A DNA stretch of 64,000 nucleotides from Streptacidiphilus fuscans (GCF_015690355.1 NZ_JADPRT010000021.1:1-64000); one strand, 5' to 3'. Positions 50,118 to 58,237 are shown, numbered from the stretch's first letter. Notes: generated from the sequence alone by a model not told the origin. Numbers and translations: made by a program.

Positions 50118-51560
50118 GTGACTCGGATTGTGATCATCGGTGGCGGACCTGGCGGCTATGAGGCGGCGCTCGTCGCCTCGCAACTCGGCGCGGAGGTGAC
50201 CATCGTCGATCGCGACGGCCTCGGCGGGGCCGCTGTGCTGACCGACTGTGTGCCATCCAAGACGCTCATCGCGACTGCCGAGGTGATGACCACCTTCGAC
50301 AGCTCCTACGAGGAGCTCGGCATCGTCGTCCGGGACGACGTGAGCGGCGCGGCTCCGGCGGACCGTTTCATCAGCGTCGACCTCGGCAAGGTCAACCGAC
50401 GCGTCAAGCGGCTCGCCGTCGCGCAGTCGCACGACATCACCCAGTCCGTCACCCGCGCCGGGGTCACCGTCGTGCGCGGCCACGGCCGCCTGGAGGGCGG
50501 TCAGGCGCTGGACGGTTCGCGCGCCGTCATCGTCGACCTGGTCGACGGAGGAGCCGAGGAGCTGCGCGCCGACGTCGTGCTGCTGGCCACCGGCACCCAC
50601 CCGCGCGAGCTGCCGGACGCCAAGCCGGACGGTGAGCGGATCCTGACCTGGACCCAGGTCTACAACCTGGAGGAGCTCCCCGAGGAGCTCATCGTGGTCG
50701 GCTCCGGTGTCACCGGCGCCGAGTTCGCCGGCGCGTACCAGGCGCTGGGCTCCAAGGTCACGCTGGTCTCCAGCCGCGACCGCGTGCTGCCGGGCGAGGA
50801 CCCGGACGCCGCGACCGTGCTGGAGGACGTCTTCCGTCGCCGCGGCATGAACGTGATGAGTCGCTCGCGCGCCGAGTCCGTGCGCCGGGTGGGCGACAAG
50901 GTCGAGGTGACCCTCTCCGACGGCCGGGTGATCACCGGCTCGCACTGTCTGATGGCGGTCGGCTCGATCCCCAACTCCGAGGGCCTGGGCCTGGAGGCGG
51001 CGAGCGTCAAGACCAGCGACTCCGGCCACATCAAGGTCGACCGGGTCTCCCGCACCTCCGCGCCCGGCGTCTACGCGGCCGGTGACGTGACGGGCGTGCT
51101 GCCGCTGGCGTCCGTCGCGGCGATGCAGGGCCGGATCGCGATGTACCACGCGCTCGGCGACGCGGTCGCGCCGCTGAACCTGAAGACCGTCTCGTCCAAC
51201 GTCTTCACCGACCCCGAGATCGCCACCGTCGGTTACAGCGCGGCGGATGTCGAGTGCGGGAAGATGGACGCCGTCTGCGTGAAGCTGCCGCTGCGCAGCA
51301 ACCCGCGCGCCAAGATGCAGGGCATCCGCGACGGCTTCGTGAAGCTGTTCTGTCGTCCCGGCACCGGCATCGTGGTCGGCGGCGTGGTGGTCGCGCCGCG
51401 CGCGAGCGAGCTGATCCACCCGATCTCGCTGGCCGTCGACCTCAACCTGACGGTGGAGCAGGTCGCCAACGCGTTCACCGTCTACCCGTCGGTCTCCGGC
51501 TCCATCGCCGAGGCCGCGCGCCAGCTGCACGTCCGGAAGCGGAGCGGGCAGCACAACTGA
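50118..51560 (+). CDS. lpdA: LpdA-like NAD(P)H-quinone flavoprotein reductase
   Basis: A 480-residue two-dinucleotide-binding flavoprotein: FAD-site IVIIGGGPGGYEAAL, NAD-site VVGSGVTGAEFAGAY and YAAGDVTGVLPLAS. The redox segment reads GLGGAAVLTDCVPSKT; the first of the two usual redox cysteines is replaced, so it cannot be a true lipoamide dehydrogenase. The same loss is known in mycobacterial LpdA (Rv3303c), an NAD(P)H:quinone reductase. GTG 50118 follows GAGAAT by 7 bases. Confidence 0.88.
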   Translation: MTRIVIIGGGPGGYEAALVASQLGAEVTIVDRDGLGGAAVLTDCVPSKTLIATAEVMTTFDSSYEELGIVVRDDVSGAAPADRFISVDLGKVNRRVKRLAVAQSHDITQSVTRAGVTVVRGHGRLEGGQALDGSRAVIVDLVDGGAEELRADVVLLATGTHPRELPDAKPDGERILTWTQVYNLEELPEELIVVGSGVTGAEFAGAYQALGSKVTLVSSRDRVLPGEDPDAATVLEDVFRRRGMNVMSRSRAESVRRVGDKVEVTLSDGRVITGSHCLMAVGSIPNSEGLGLEAASVKTSDSGHIKVDRVSRTSAPGVYAAGDVTGVLPLASVAAMQGRIAMYHALGDAVAPLNLKTVSSNVFTDPEIATVGYSAADVECGKMDAVCVKLPLRSNPRAKMQGIRDGFVKLFCRPGTGIVVGGVVVAPRASELIHPISLAVDLNLTVEQVANAFTVYPSVSGSIAEAARQLHVRKRSGQHN

Positions 51561-51696
51561 CGGCGCATGAGGGGAGCGCGGATCGGCAGCGGAGCGGCGC
51601 ACAGTGTAGAGGCATGCGCCGGTCCGCTGCGGGCGTTTTGAGCAAGTAGGCGCAATCGCCTGAAAGCTAACGGTCGTGCACGTTACCGTCTGTTTC

Positions 51697-52581
51697 GTGT
51701 TCGCAGCAGAACGTCGCCAGTTGATCCTCGAAATGGTGCGTGCAAACGGAGCGGTGTCGCTCCGGGAGCTCGCGCGTGTCGTCCAGACCTCCGAGGTGAC
51801 CGTACGCCGAGACGTACGCGCCCTGGAGGCCGAGGGCCTGCTCGACCGCCGGCACGGGGGCGCGGTGCTCCCCGGCGGATTCTCCCGAGAGCCCGGATAC
51901 CCGCAGAAGACGCATCTCGCCGCCGCCGAGAAGAGCGCCATCGCCGACCTCGCCGCGACCATGGTCGCCGAGGGCGACGCCATCGTCGTCGGCGCCGGTA
52001 CGACCACCCAGGAGTTGGCACGCCGCCTCGCCCGGGTCCCCGGTCTGACCGTCGTCACCAACTCGCTCCTGGTCGCCCAGGCGCTGGCCCATGCCAACCG
52101 CGTCGAGGTGGTGATGACGGGCGGGACGCTGCGCGGGTCCAACTACGCTCTGGTCGGCAGCGGCGCGGAGCAGTCCTTGCAGGGGCTGCGGGTCGCCCGT
52201 GCGTTCATCTCCGGCAGCGGGCTCAGCGCGGAGCGCGGTCTCTCGACCACCAACATGCTGTCGGCGTCCGTGGACCGCGCGCTGGTCAACGCGGCGGCGG
52301 AGGTGGTGGTCCTGGCGGACCACGGCAAGCTCGGCAACGACACCATGTTCCAGACGGTGCCGAGCGAGGCGATCACGCATCTGGTCACCGACGAGCAGGC
52401 CACGCTGGGTGAGCCTGCGGCCCGCGAGCTGGACGCTCTCGCGGACTGCGGTGTCCAGGTCCACGTCGCGCCGATGGCTCCACCGAGCACCTACCCCACA
52501 CCGCAGGACGCTCCGCGCCGGCCGGCCAGCTTTCCCGGCCAGCGCCGCGCGCCCGTGCCGGTAGCCTCCGGCAGGCGGTGA
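51697..52581 (+). CDS. DeoR-family transcriptional regulator
   Basis: A 294-residue regulator. The N-terminal helix-turn-helix is AERRQLILEMVRANGAVSLR through TSEVTVRRDVRALE, and the C-terminal DeoRC sensor has VVGAGTTTQELARRL, VVTNSLL and VVMTGGTLRG, a fold that binds sugar phosphates. GTG 51697 has TACCGT 7 bases upstream, indicating a leaderless start; the open frame extends to 51676. It is the nearest regulator to the nucleoside genes and a candidate for the CTACGCGCGTAG sites. Its own promoter instead holds CGTGCACG (51675-51682). Confidence 0.9.
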   Translation: MFAAERRQLILEMVRANGAVSLRELARVVQTSEVTVRRDVRALEAEGLLDRRHGGAVLPGGFSREPGYPQKTHLAAAEKSAIADLAATMVAEGDAIVVGAGTTTQELARRLARVPGLTVVTNSLLVAQALAHANRVEVVMTGGTLRGSNYALVGSGAEQSLQGLRVARAFISGSGLSAERGLSTTNMLSASVDRALVNAAAEVVVLADHGKLGNDTMFQTVPSEAITHLVTDEQATLGEPAARELDALADCGVQVHVAPMAPPSTYPTPQDAPRRPASFPGQRRAPVPVASGRR

Positions 52582-52603
52582 GGCTGCTTTGGGCAAGAGG
52601 GGA

Positions 52604-52799
52604 GTTGCAGCACGCTAGGGGCGCGGGGCTCTGCTGACATGCGGCTCCGCCGCGTGGGCGCGAGAAACCACCCTGTGCGGATGGCCCTGCTCGTTCGGCG
52701 TGCCAGCTAGGTGGGTGGCTTGTCGCGCAGTTCCCCGCGCCCCTGGGTGTTGCCTGGCGTGCCGCCTGCAGAGTCCCCGCGCCCCTGGGTGTTGCCTGC
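52604..52799. repeat. intergenic inverted repeat, copy G, composite and partly coding
   Basis: The left arm has the long module (GGGGCTCTGCTGACATGCGG, CTCCGCCGCGTGGGCGCG), the core GCGGATGGCCCTGCTCGTTC is inverted as in copy D, and the right arm is TCGCGCAGTTCCCCGCGCCC. The last part, CCCCGCGCCCCTGGGTGTTG, occurs twice in tandem (near 52732-52752 and 52775-52794). Bases 52707-52799 encode the C-terminus of the SBF-type transporter. Confidence 0.85.
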
Positions 52800-53786
52800 C
52801 ATCCGACGGGCGATGACGGTGCAGGCCATCAACTGCACCTGATGGAAAAGCATCAGTGGCAGCACCATCAGGCTCACCGACGACGCCGGGAACAGCACCG
52901 CCGCCATCGGCAACCCACTCGCCAAGCTCTTCTTGCTGCCGCAGAAGACGAGCACGATCCGGTCCGCGCGGGCGAAGCCCAGCCGCTTGCCCGCTACGGA
53001 GGTGACTCCCAGGACCGCGAGGAGAACCGCCAGGCAGACGCCGAGCAGCAGAGCCAGCCGGACAACGGAAAGGCTGCTCCAGACCCCGTTGACCATGCCC
53101 TCGCTGAACGCGCTGTAGACGACCAGCAGGATCGAGCCCCGGTCGACCAGTGTCAGCGCGGGCTTGTGACGGGATATCCACCCCGCGATCCAGCGCCGTG
53201 AGAACTGGCCCAGCAGGAACGGCAACAGCAGCTGCACCAGCAGGTCGACAACCGAGCTCGCGTCTATTCGCCCGCTGCCGCCCAGGACGATCGCCGCCAG
53301 CAACGGCGTGAGCACGATGCCGATCAGGCTGCTGAACGACGCGGCGCAGACCGCCGCCGCGACGTTGCCGCCCGCGATCGAGGTGAAGGCGATGGACGAC
53401 TGCACCGTCGACGGCAGCAGCGTCAGGAAGAGCACGCCCTTGGCCAGGGACGCACCCAGCACCGGGGCGGCGAGCCACTGCGCCGCCAGGCCCAGCAGCG
53501 GGAAGAGGGCGAAGGTCGCGAGCAGGATGGTCAGGTGCAGTCGCCACTGCTTCGCGCCGTCCAGCGCGGCCTTCGGGGAGAGGCGCGCGCCGTAGAGGAA
53601 GAACAGCAGGCCGATCGCGACCTCGGTCGCGTCCGAGACCGCGTGCGCCGCGCCGCCGCGTGCCGGGAGGAGCGCGGCCAGGCCGACGGTGGCCAGGATC
53701 GCCAGCAGATACGGATCGACGCCCACCCGGCCGAGCGCGGTGCGCAGGGCCGAGATGGGCGTCGTCCGGTGGTTCAGGTCTTCCAT
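52707..53786 (-). CDS. SBF-family (bile acid:sodium symporter-like) transporter
   Basis: A 359-residue protein with about nine to ten hydrophobic helices. The family segments LFFLYGARLSPKAA, LPSTVQSSIAFTSIAGGN and FCGSKKSLASG match the SBF-like/YfeH group. Natural substrate is unknown. The last 30 residues (AGNTQGRGDSAGGTPGNTQG onward) are encoded by repeat G and duplicate the peptide GNTQGRG. The ATG lies 16 bases after the end of the carboxylase gene upstream, probably one transcript. Confidence 0.85.
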   Translation of the reverse strand: MEDLNHRTTPISALRTALGRVGVDPYLLAILATVGLAALLPARGGAAHAVSDATEVAIGLLFFLYGARLSPKAALDGAKQWRLHLTILLATFALFPLLGLAAQWLAAPVLGASLAKGVLFLTLLPSTVQSSIAFTSIAGGNVAAAVCAASFSSLIGIVLTPLLAAIVLGGSGRIDASSVVDLLVQLLLPFLLGQFSRRWIAGWISRHKPALTLVDRGSILLVVYSAFSEGMVNGVWSSLSVVRLALLLGVCLAVLLAVLGVTSVAGKRLGFARADRIVLVFCGSKKSLASGLPMAAVLFPASSVSLMVLPLMLFHQVQLMACTVIARRMAGNTQGRGDSAGGTPGNTQGRGELRDKPPT

Positions 53787-53802
53787 ATGCAGGTCGCGGA
53801 CG

Positions 53803-55578
53803 TCAGTCCTTGATCTCGCAGATGGCCGCGCCGGAGGTGACGGTGGCGCCGACCTCGGCGGTGATGCCGACGACCGTGCCCGATTTGTGGGCGTTGAGCG
53901 GCTGCTCCATCTTCATGGCCTCCAGGACGACGACCAGGTCGCCCTCGGCGACGGTCTGGCCCTCCTCGACGGCGACCTTGACGATGGTGCCCTGCATCGG
54001 GGAGGCGAGGGTGTCGCCGGAGACGGCGGAGCCGCCCTTGCCGGAGACCGCGCGGCGCTTGGCCTTGCCGCCCGCCGCCTTCGCCGCCGGGGCGGACGAG
54101 ACGCCGAGCCCGGCCGGGAGGGAGACCTCGATGCGCTTGCCGCCGACCTCGACGACGACGGTCTCGCGACCGCCCTCCTCGTCGGCGTCACCCGCGCCCG
54201 CACCGGCGAACGGCGGGATGGTGTTGTCGAACTCGGTCTCGATCCAGCGGGTGAAGACCGTGAACGGGGCATCGCTGCCGTCGAGCTCGGGCGCGAACGC
54301 CGGGTCGACGACCACCGCGCGGTGGAACGGGATGGCGGTGGCCATGCCCTCGACCTGGAACTCGGCCAGGGCGCGGGCGGCGCGCTGCAGCGCCTGCTTG
54401 CGGGTGGCGCCGGTGACGATCAGCTTGGCCAGCAGGGAGTCCCAGGCCGGGCCGATCACCGAGCCGGTCTCGACGCCGGAGTCCAGGCGGACGCCGGGGC
54501 CGGACGGCGGGGCGAAGAGGGTGACCGTGCCGGGGGCCGGGAGGAAGCCTCGGCCCGGGTCCTCGCCGTTGATGCGGAACTCGAAGGAGTGGCCGCGCAG
54601 CTCGGGGTCGTCGTAGCCGAGTGCCTCGCCGTCGGCGATCCGGAACATCTCGCGGACCAGGTCGATGCCGGTGACCTCTTCGGAGACCGGGTGCTCGACC
54701 TGGAGGCGGGTGTTGACCTCCAGGAAGGAGATGGTGCCGTCGTTGGCGACCAGGAACTCGCAGGTTCCGGCGCCGACGTAGCCGGCCTCCTTGAGGATGG
54801 CCTTGGAGGCCCGGTACAGCTCAGCGACCTGCTCCTCGGAGAGGAAGGGCGCGGGGGCCTCCTCGACGAGCTTCTGGTGGCGGCGCTGGAGCGAGCAGTC
54901 ACGGGTGGAGACGACGACCACGTTGCCGTGCTGGTCGGCCAGGCACTGGGTCTCGACGTGGCGCGGCTTGTCGAGGTAGCGCTCGACGAAGCACTCGCCG
55001 CGGCCGAAGGCGGCGACGGCCTCGCGGACCGCGGACTCGTACAGCTCCGGGATCTCCTCGAGGCTGCGGGCGACCTTGAGACCGCGCCCGCCACCACCGA
55101 AGGCGGCCTTGATCGCGATCGGCAGGCCGTGCTCCTGGGCGAACGCGACGACCTCGTCGGGGCCCGTGACCGGGTCCGCGGTGCCCGCGACCAGTGGCGC
55201 GCCGGCGCGCTGGGCGACGTGGCGGGCGGTGACCTTGTCACCGAGGTCGCGGATGGCCTGCGGGGGCGGGCCGATCCAGATCAGGTCCGCGTCCAGGACG
55301 GCCTGGGCGAACTCGGCGTTCTCCGAGAGGAAGCCGTATCCGGGGTGGACGGCGTCCGCGCCGGAGTCGGCGGCGGCCTTGAGGACCTTGGCGATGTCGA
55401 GATAGCTGGTGGCCGGAGTGTCGCCACCGAGGGCGTAGGCCTCGTCCGCCGCGCGGACGTGCAGCGCGTCCCGGTCCGGCTCGGCGTAGACGGCGACGCT
55501 GGCGATTCCGGCGTCCCGGCAGGCACGGGCGACGCGGACGGCGATTTCTCCGCGGTTGGCGATGAGCACCTTGCGCAC
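53803..55578 (-). CDS. accA2: acyl-CoA carboxylase biotin carboxylase/BCCP subunit
   Basis: A 591-residue alpha subunit. The biotin carboxylase domain begins VLIANRGEIAVRVARACRDA and includes HPGYGFLSENAEFA, the Gly-rich ATP loop FGGGGRGLK and EVNTRLQVEHPVSE. The C-terminal biotin carrier domain holds EAMKM with the biotinylated Lys about residue 556. It supplies carboxybiotin to beta subunits such as PccB at 58279. It matches AccA2-type subunits of S. coelicolor. BirA, which attaches biotin, is encoded 4.4 kb away. Confidence 0.95.
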   Translation of the reverse strand: MRKVLIANRGEIAVRVARACRDAGIASVAVYAEPDRDALHVRAADEAYALGGDTPATSYLDIAKVLKAAADSGADAVHPGYGFLSENAEFAQAVLDADLIWIGPPPQAIRDLGDKVTARHVAQRAGAPLVAGTADPVTGPDEVVAFAQEHGLPIAIKAAFGGGGRGLKVARSLEEIPELYESAVREAVAAFGRGECFVERYLDKPRHVETQCLADQHGNVVVVSTRDCSLQRRHQKLVEEAPAPFLSEEQVAELYRASKAILKEAGYVGAGTCEFLVANDGTISFLEVNTRLQVEHPVSEEVTGIDLVREMFRIADGEALGYDDPELRGHSFEFRINGEDPGRGFLPAPGTVTLFAPPSGPGVRLDSGVETGSVIGPAWDSLLAKLIVTGATRKQALQRAARALAEFQVEGMATAIPFHRAVVVDPAFAPELDGSDAPFTVFTRWIETEFDNTIPPFAGAGAGDADEEGGRETVVVEVGGKRIEVSLPAGLGVSSAPAAKAAGGKAKRRAVSGKGGSAVSGDTLASPMQGTIVKVAVEEGQTVAEGDLVVVLEAMKMEQPLNAHKSGTVVGITAEVGATVTSGAAICEIKD

Positions 55579-55732
55579 AGTCAGTGGCTCCCTTCTAGAA
55601 CCCAGGAGAGTCTAGGGAACTTCCTGGTGTACCCACGAGTCCGGCTCGGTGGTGAGCTTGCCCACACGCACGGTGAGCGCCGTTCCTGTCCACCGTACGC
55701 CGCCTGGCTCGAGCCGACGTTGTGCGGCTGTC

Positions 55733-55749
55733 GGGCTGCTGCGCAGCCC
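55733..55749. terminator. short hairpin between divergent genes
   Basis: GGGCTGC, TGC, GCAGCCC form a perfect 7-base-pair stem upstream of the small membrane protein gene. Role unclear; it may be a regulatory hairpin rather than a terminator. Confidence 0.3.
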
Positions 55750-55809
55750 GTGATTTCGGGACTTGTCCAGGGCCTTCCGCAGTTGACTACCGCTCAGTAA
55801 GGTGCGGGG

Positions 55810-56265
55810 ATGCGGAGATGGACAGCTGTCGCGGCGTTGGTTCTGCTCGTCCTGGAGGCGGGGGTCTCGGCCGTGGTCGCCCTGGTCGTCGGCAAGGCGG
55901 CCGACTACCAGCACATGAGTCTCGCCGGGGTGCCCACGTCGGCCATGGCCGCCAGCGCCTATGTCGGGTTCGGGCTGATCGCGCTGTTCCTGCTGCTGGT
56001 CGCGGCGCTGCTGCTGCGTGTGGCGGTTCGTGACGTCGTGCCGACGAAGGTCGAACGGATCGTGCTGATCCTCGCCGCCGTCCTGCACGGCCTGTTGGCC
56101 GCGGTGCTGCTGGCGCTGAGCGGCGTGTGGGTGTTCGTGCCGCTCGCGGTCACGCTGACGCTGCTGGTGTTGATCCTCTTCATTCCGTCGGACGGGACGC
56201 AGCAGCCGCCGGTGCGGGAACCGTCGCCGGGAGGGCCCGCGGCTCCTGCAGCACCTGCCGCGTGA
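55810..56265 (+). CDS. four-helix membrane protein of unknown function
   Basis: A 151-residue protein with four hydrophobic helices (TAVAALVLLVLEAGVSAVVA; ASAYVGFGLIALFLLLVAAL; IVLILAAVLHGLLAAVLLAL; VFVPLAVTLTLLVLILFI) and a Pro/Ala-rich tail. I recognise no family. Its 3' end overlaps the convergent gene at 56180 by 86 bases. Confidence 0.72.
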   Translation: MRRWTAVAALVLLVLEAGVSAVVALVVGKAADYQHMSLAGVPTSAMAASAYVGFGLIALFLLLVAALLLRVAVRDVVPTKVERIVLILAAVLHGLLAAVLLALSGVWVFVPLAVTLTLLVLILFIPSDGTQQPPVREPSPGGPAAPAAPAA

Positions 56266-56959
56266 CGTCGCCGACCTGCTCGATGACGTCCGAGCCGTAG
56301 TTGTCCGGCTGCAACACCTTGAAGAGCAGCGCGAACGTGCCGTCCACGCCGTGGCGCTGGTTCAACCGGCGGTAGTTGTTGCGGAGATGGCGCACCCCCG
56401 CGAGGTTGGCGACCGCCGTCTGGCCGCAGACCAGGAAGGTCGGCTGCTGCTGCTCGCCCACGGCGATCCGGGCCAGCAGCACGTAGTCGACGACGCCCGG
56501 CTCGCGGACGTAGTGGTGGTCGCCGATCTCGAAGGCGTTGCCCTGCTTGCCCTCCCACTCCGGGTGGTGGACGAAGCCCGGCAGCTTCAGCCGCAGGTGC
56601 GCGGCGGTGCGCTCGTTGGCCAGCGGCCCGCCGATGCAGAACTCGGCGCGGTCGCCGATCCCTTGGCGGATCTGGTTGGCGGGCTTCACCGCGTAGCGGG
56701 CACCGCACTCGTAGACCAGGGCGGAGAGCTCCATCAGCGCGTAGACGTCGTTCTGGGCGACGATCCGGTCGTTGTCGGTGGTGCCGACCTTCCTCGGCAC
56801 CACCAGCAGCGCCTCACCGCCCGGCCGCAGCCCGAAGAACTCCCGCTTGCGGTCCAGGCGTCGACGCCGCAGCAACGCCTGGACCGCCCACGCGAGCGCG
56901 GCGCTGAAGGCGCTGGAGACGACGCCCAGCACGATGTTCCATATGTCGCCGCTGCTCAT
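56180..56959 (-). CDS. conserved actinomycete membrane-anchored protein
   Basis: A 259-residue protein with one N-terminal helix (IWNIVLGVVSSAFSAALAWA), then RRRRLDRKREFFGLRPGGEA and a soluble alpha/beta domain (DVYALMELSALVYECGA, EFCIGGPLANERTAAHL, TFLVCGQTAVANLAGVRHL). I recall similar proteins in other streptomycetes without known function. The last 29 residues are Ala/Pro-rich and lie antisense to the end of the gene at 55810. Confidence 0.75.
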   Translation of the reverse strand: MSSGDIWNIVLGVVSSAFSAALAWAVQALLRRRRLDRKREFFGLRPGGEALLVVPRKVGTTDNDRIVAQNDVYALMELSALVYECGARYAVKPANQIRQGIGDRAEFCIGGPLANERTAAHLRLKLPGFVHHPEWEGKQGNAFEIGDHHYVREPGVVDYVLLARIAVGEQQQPTFLVCGQTAVANLAGVRHLRNNYRRLNQRHGVDGTFALLFKVLQPDNYGSDVIEQVGDVTRQVLQEPRALPATVPAPAAAASRPTE

Positions 56960-57035
56960 GTCCCCGGCCCCCGACGTCGAAGTGAGATCTCGTCAGAGAG
57001 CATGCCCGACGCGGGCGCTCAGCTCCACAGGCCGG

Positions 57036-57653
57036 TCAGCTCCACAGGTCGGTGATGCGGACGTCCACCTCGGCGAGGAGCCTGCGCAGCAGGGGGAGGG
57101 AGAGTCCGATGACGTTGCCGTGGTCGCCCTCGATCCCCTCGACGAACGGCGCGGACCGCCCGTCCAGCGTGAACGCGCCTGCCACGTGCAGCGGTTCGCC
57201 GGTCGCGAGGTAGGCCTCGACCTCCTCGTCGTCCGGCGTCCCGAAGCGGACCGTGGTCGAGGCGGTCGCGGAGGCGCGCTTTCCGGTCCGGGTGTCGATC
57301 ACGCAGTGGCCGGTCTGCAGGATGCCCGAGCGGCCGCGCATGGCGTGCCAGCGGGCGCGGGCGTCGTCGACGTCGTCGGGCTTGCCGAGCGCGACCCCGT
57401 CCAACTCCAGCACGGAGTCGCAGCCGATCACGACCTCCCCGTCGTGCAACTGCGGGGCGACGGCGTCGGCCTTGGCCTCCGCGAGCACGAGCGCGAGCGC
57501 GCCGGGCGTGGGCGCGGTCAGCGCGTCCTCGTCCACACCGCTCACCACGACGCGCGGATCCATCCCCGCCTGCCGCAGCAGCCCTAGCCGGGCGGGGGAG
57601 GCGGAGGCGAGCACGAGGGCACGGCGGGGGCGCTTGCCGGTGTTGTCGGTCAT
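57036..57653 (-). CDS. maf: Maf-family nucleotide pyrophosphatase
   Basis: A 205-residue Maf/YhdE-type house-cleaning enzyme that hydrolyses non-canonical or modified nucleoside triphosphates. It has LVLASASPARLGLLRQAG at the N-terminus, VIGCDSVLELDG with the metal-binding Asp, and GKPDDVDDARARWHAMRG. ATG 57653 has TACTGT 6 bases upstream, so it has its own leaderless promoter even though it lies at the end of the accB-accE cluster. Confidence 0.9.
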   Translation of the reverse strand: MTDNTGKRPRRALVLASASPARLGLLRQAGMDPRVVVSGVDEDALTAPTPGALALVLAEAKADAVAPQLHDGEVVIGCDSVLELDGVALGKPDDVDDARARWHAMRGRSGILQTGHCVIDTRTGKRASATASTTVRFGTPDDEEVEAYLATGEPLHVAGAFTLDGRSAPFVEGIEGDHGNVIGLSLPLLRRLLAEVDVRITDLWS

Positions 57654-57687
57654 GCGGCCACAGTACGCAGTGCGGCGCACGGGGTGC

Positions 57688-57813
57688 TCAGACCATCACC
57701 ACGATCAGCGCCAGCGAGGCGCAGACAGCGATCAGAATCCCGGCCCGCCGCAGCAGCGCGCGGACGAAGAGCGTCTCCGACCGCGAGTCGTCGGGTGGGT
57801 CTGACCAGAGCAC
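57688..57813 (-). CDS. 41-residue single-helix membrane protein
   Basis: A small gene read from the sequence: GTG CTC TGG, with product starting MLWSDPPDDSRSETLFVRAL and ending in a hydrophobic helix (AGILIAVCASLALIVVMV). Third positions are nearly all G or C. A reverse-strand CACAGT 6 bases upstream fits a leaderless start. It lies between accE and maf, 34 bases before maf. A similar tiny gene occurs here in S. coelicolor as I recall. Function unknown. Confidence 0.7.
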   Translation of the reverse strand: MLWSDPPDDSRSETLFVRALLRRAGILIAVCASLALIVVMV

Positions 57814-57895
57814 ACCTCCACTGTGTGGAACGGGCTGGAACGACGCATGAGTATTCCTACTCAATTGCCTGGAGTGCTTCTAACCAGGGCGTAAC

Positions 57896-58026
57896 CATGC
57901 AGCTTCCTCAGGGGCGCGGGGAACTGCGCGACAAGCCACCCCGAGAGGTAGAGCCCCGAACGATCAGGGCCATCCGCTCATCCTTGGTTGCTCGCGCAGT
58001 TCCCCGCGCCCCCAGATAGTGCAACT
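57896..58026. repeat. intergenic inverted repeat, copy H
   Basis: The left arm CAGCTTCCTCAGGGGCGCGG with GAACTGCGCGACAAGCCACC, the core AGAGCCCCGAACGATCAGGG, and the right arm CTCGCGCAGTTCCCCGCGCC ending in GTGCAACTT. Orientation is as in copy A. It ends 5 bases from the accE stop codon. Confidence 0.85.
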
Positions 58027-58030
58027 TCCC

Positions 58031-58237
58031 TCAGTGGCCCGCCCAGGCGGAGGTCCGCCACGTGTTCGGGCCCGGCTTGGGCGGAGCCTGGAGGCGGCGT
58101 GCCTTGTCACGCCACGCCGTGGTCTCGTCCGTGGGGGCGGCGGCAGATGTCTGCGCCGCCCGGGCGGAGACCACTGCCAGGACGGCGGCGATCTCCTCGG
58201 GGTTGGGCTGCCCGTGCAGCACGCGGATGGGGGACAT
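58031..58237 (-). CDS. pccE: acyl-CoA carboxylase epsilon subunit
   Basis: A 68-residue epsilon subunit that stimulates the carboxyltransferase. The product starts MSPIRVLHGQPNPEEIAAVL, has an Ala/Thr-rich linker and ends in the family tail WRTSAWAGH, which follows a conserved WRDKAR. The ATG is 41 bases after pccB. The short length and the position after the beta subunit make this firm. Confidence 0.92.
   Translation of the reverse strand: MSPIRVLHGQPNPEEIAAVLAVVSARAAQTSAAAPTDETTAWRDKARRLQAPPKPGPNTWRTSAWAGH

Noticed and set aside
51661..51690. Full operator palindrome at the DeoR gene promoter
   Set aside because: Only an 8-base palindrome (CGTGCACG) is symmetrical; the flanks do not match each other or the CTACGCGCGTAG consensus.
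9460..58026. Spaced copies of the GGGGCGCGGGG repeat as a CRISPR array
   Set aside because: The copies are kilobases apart, vary in length and flank ordinary genes; there are no spacers or cas genes.
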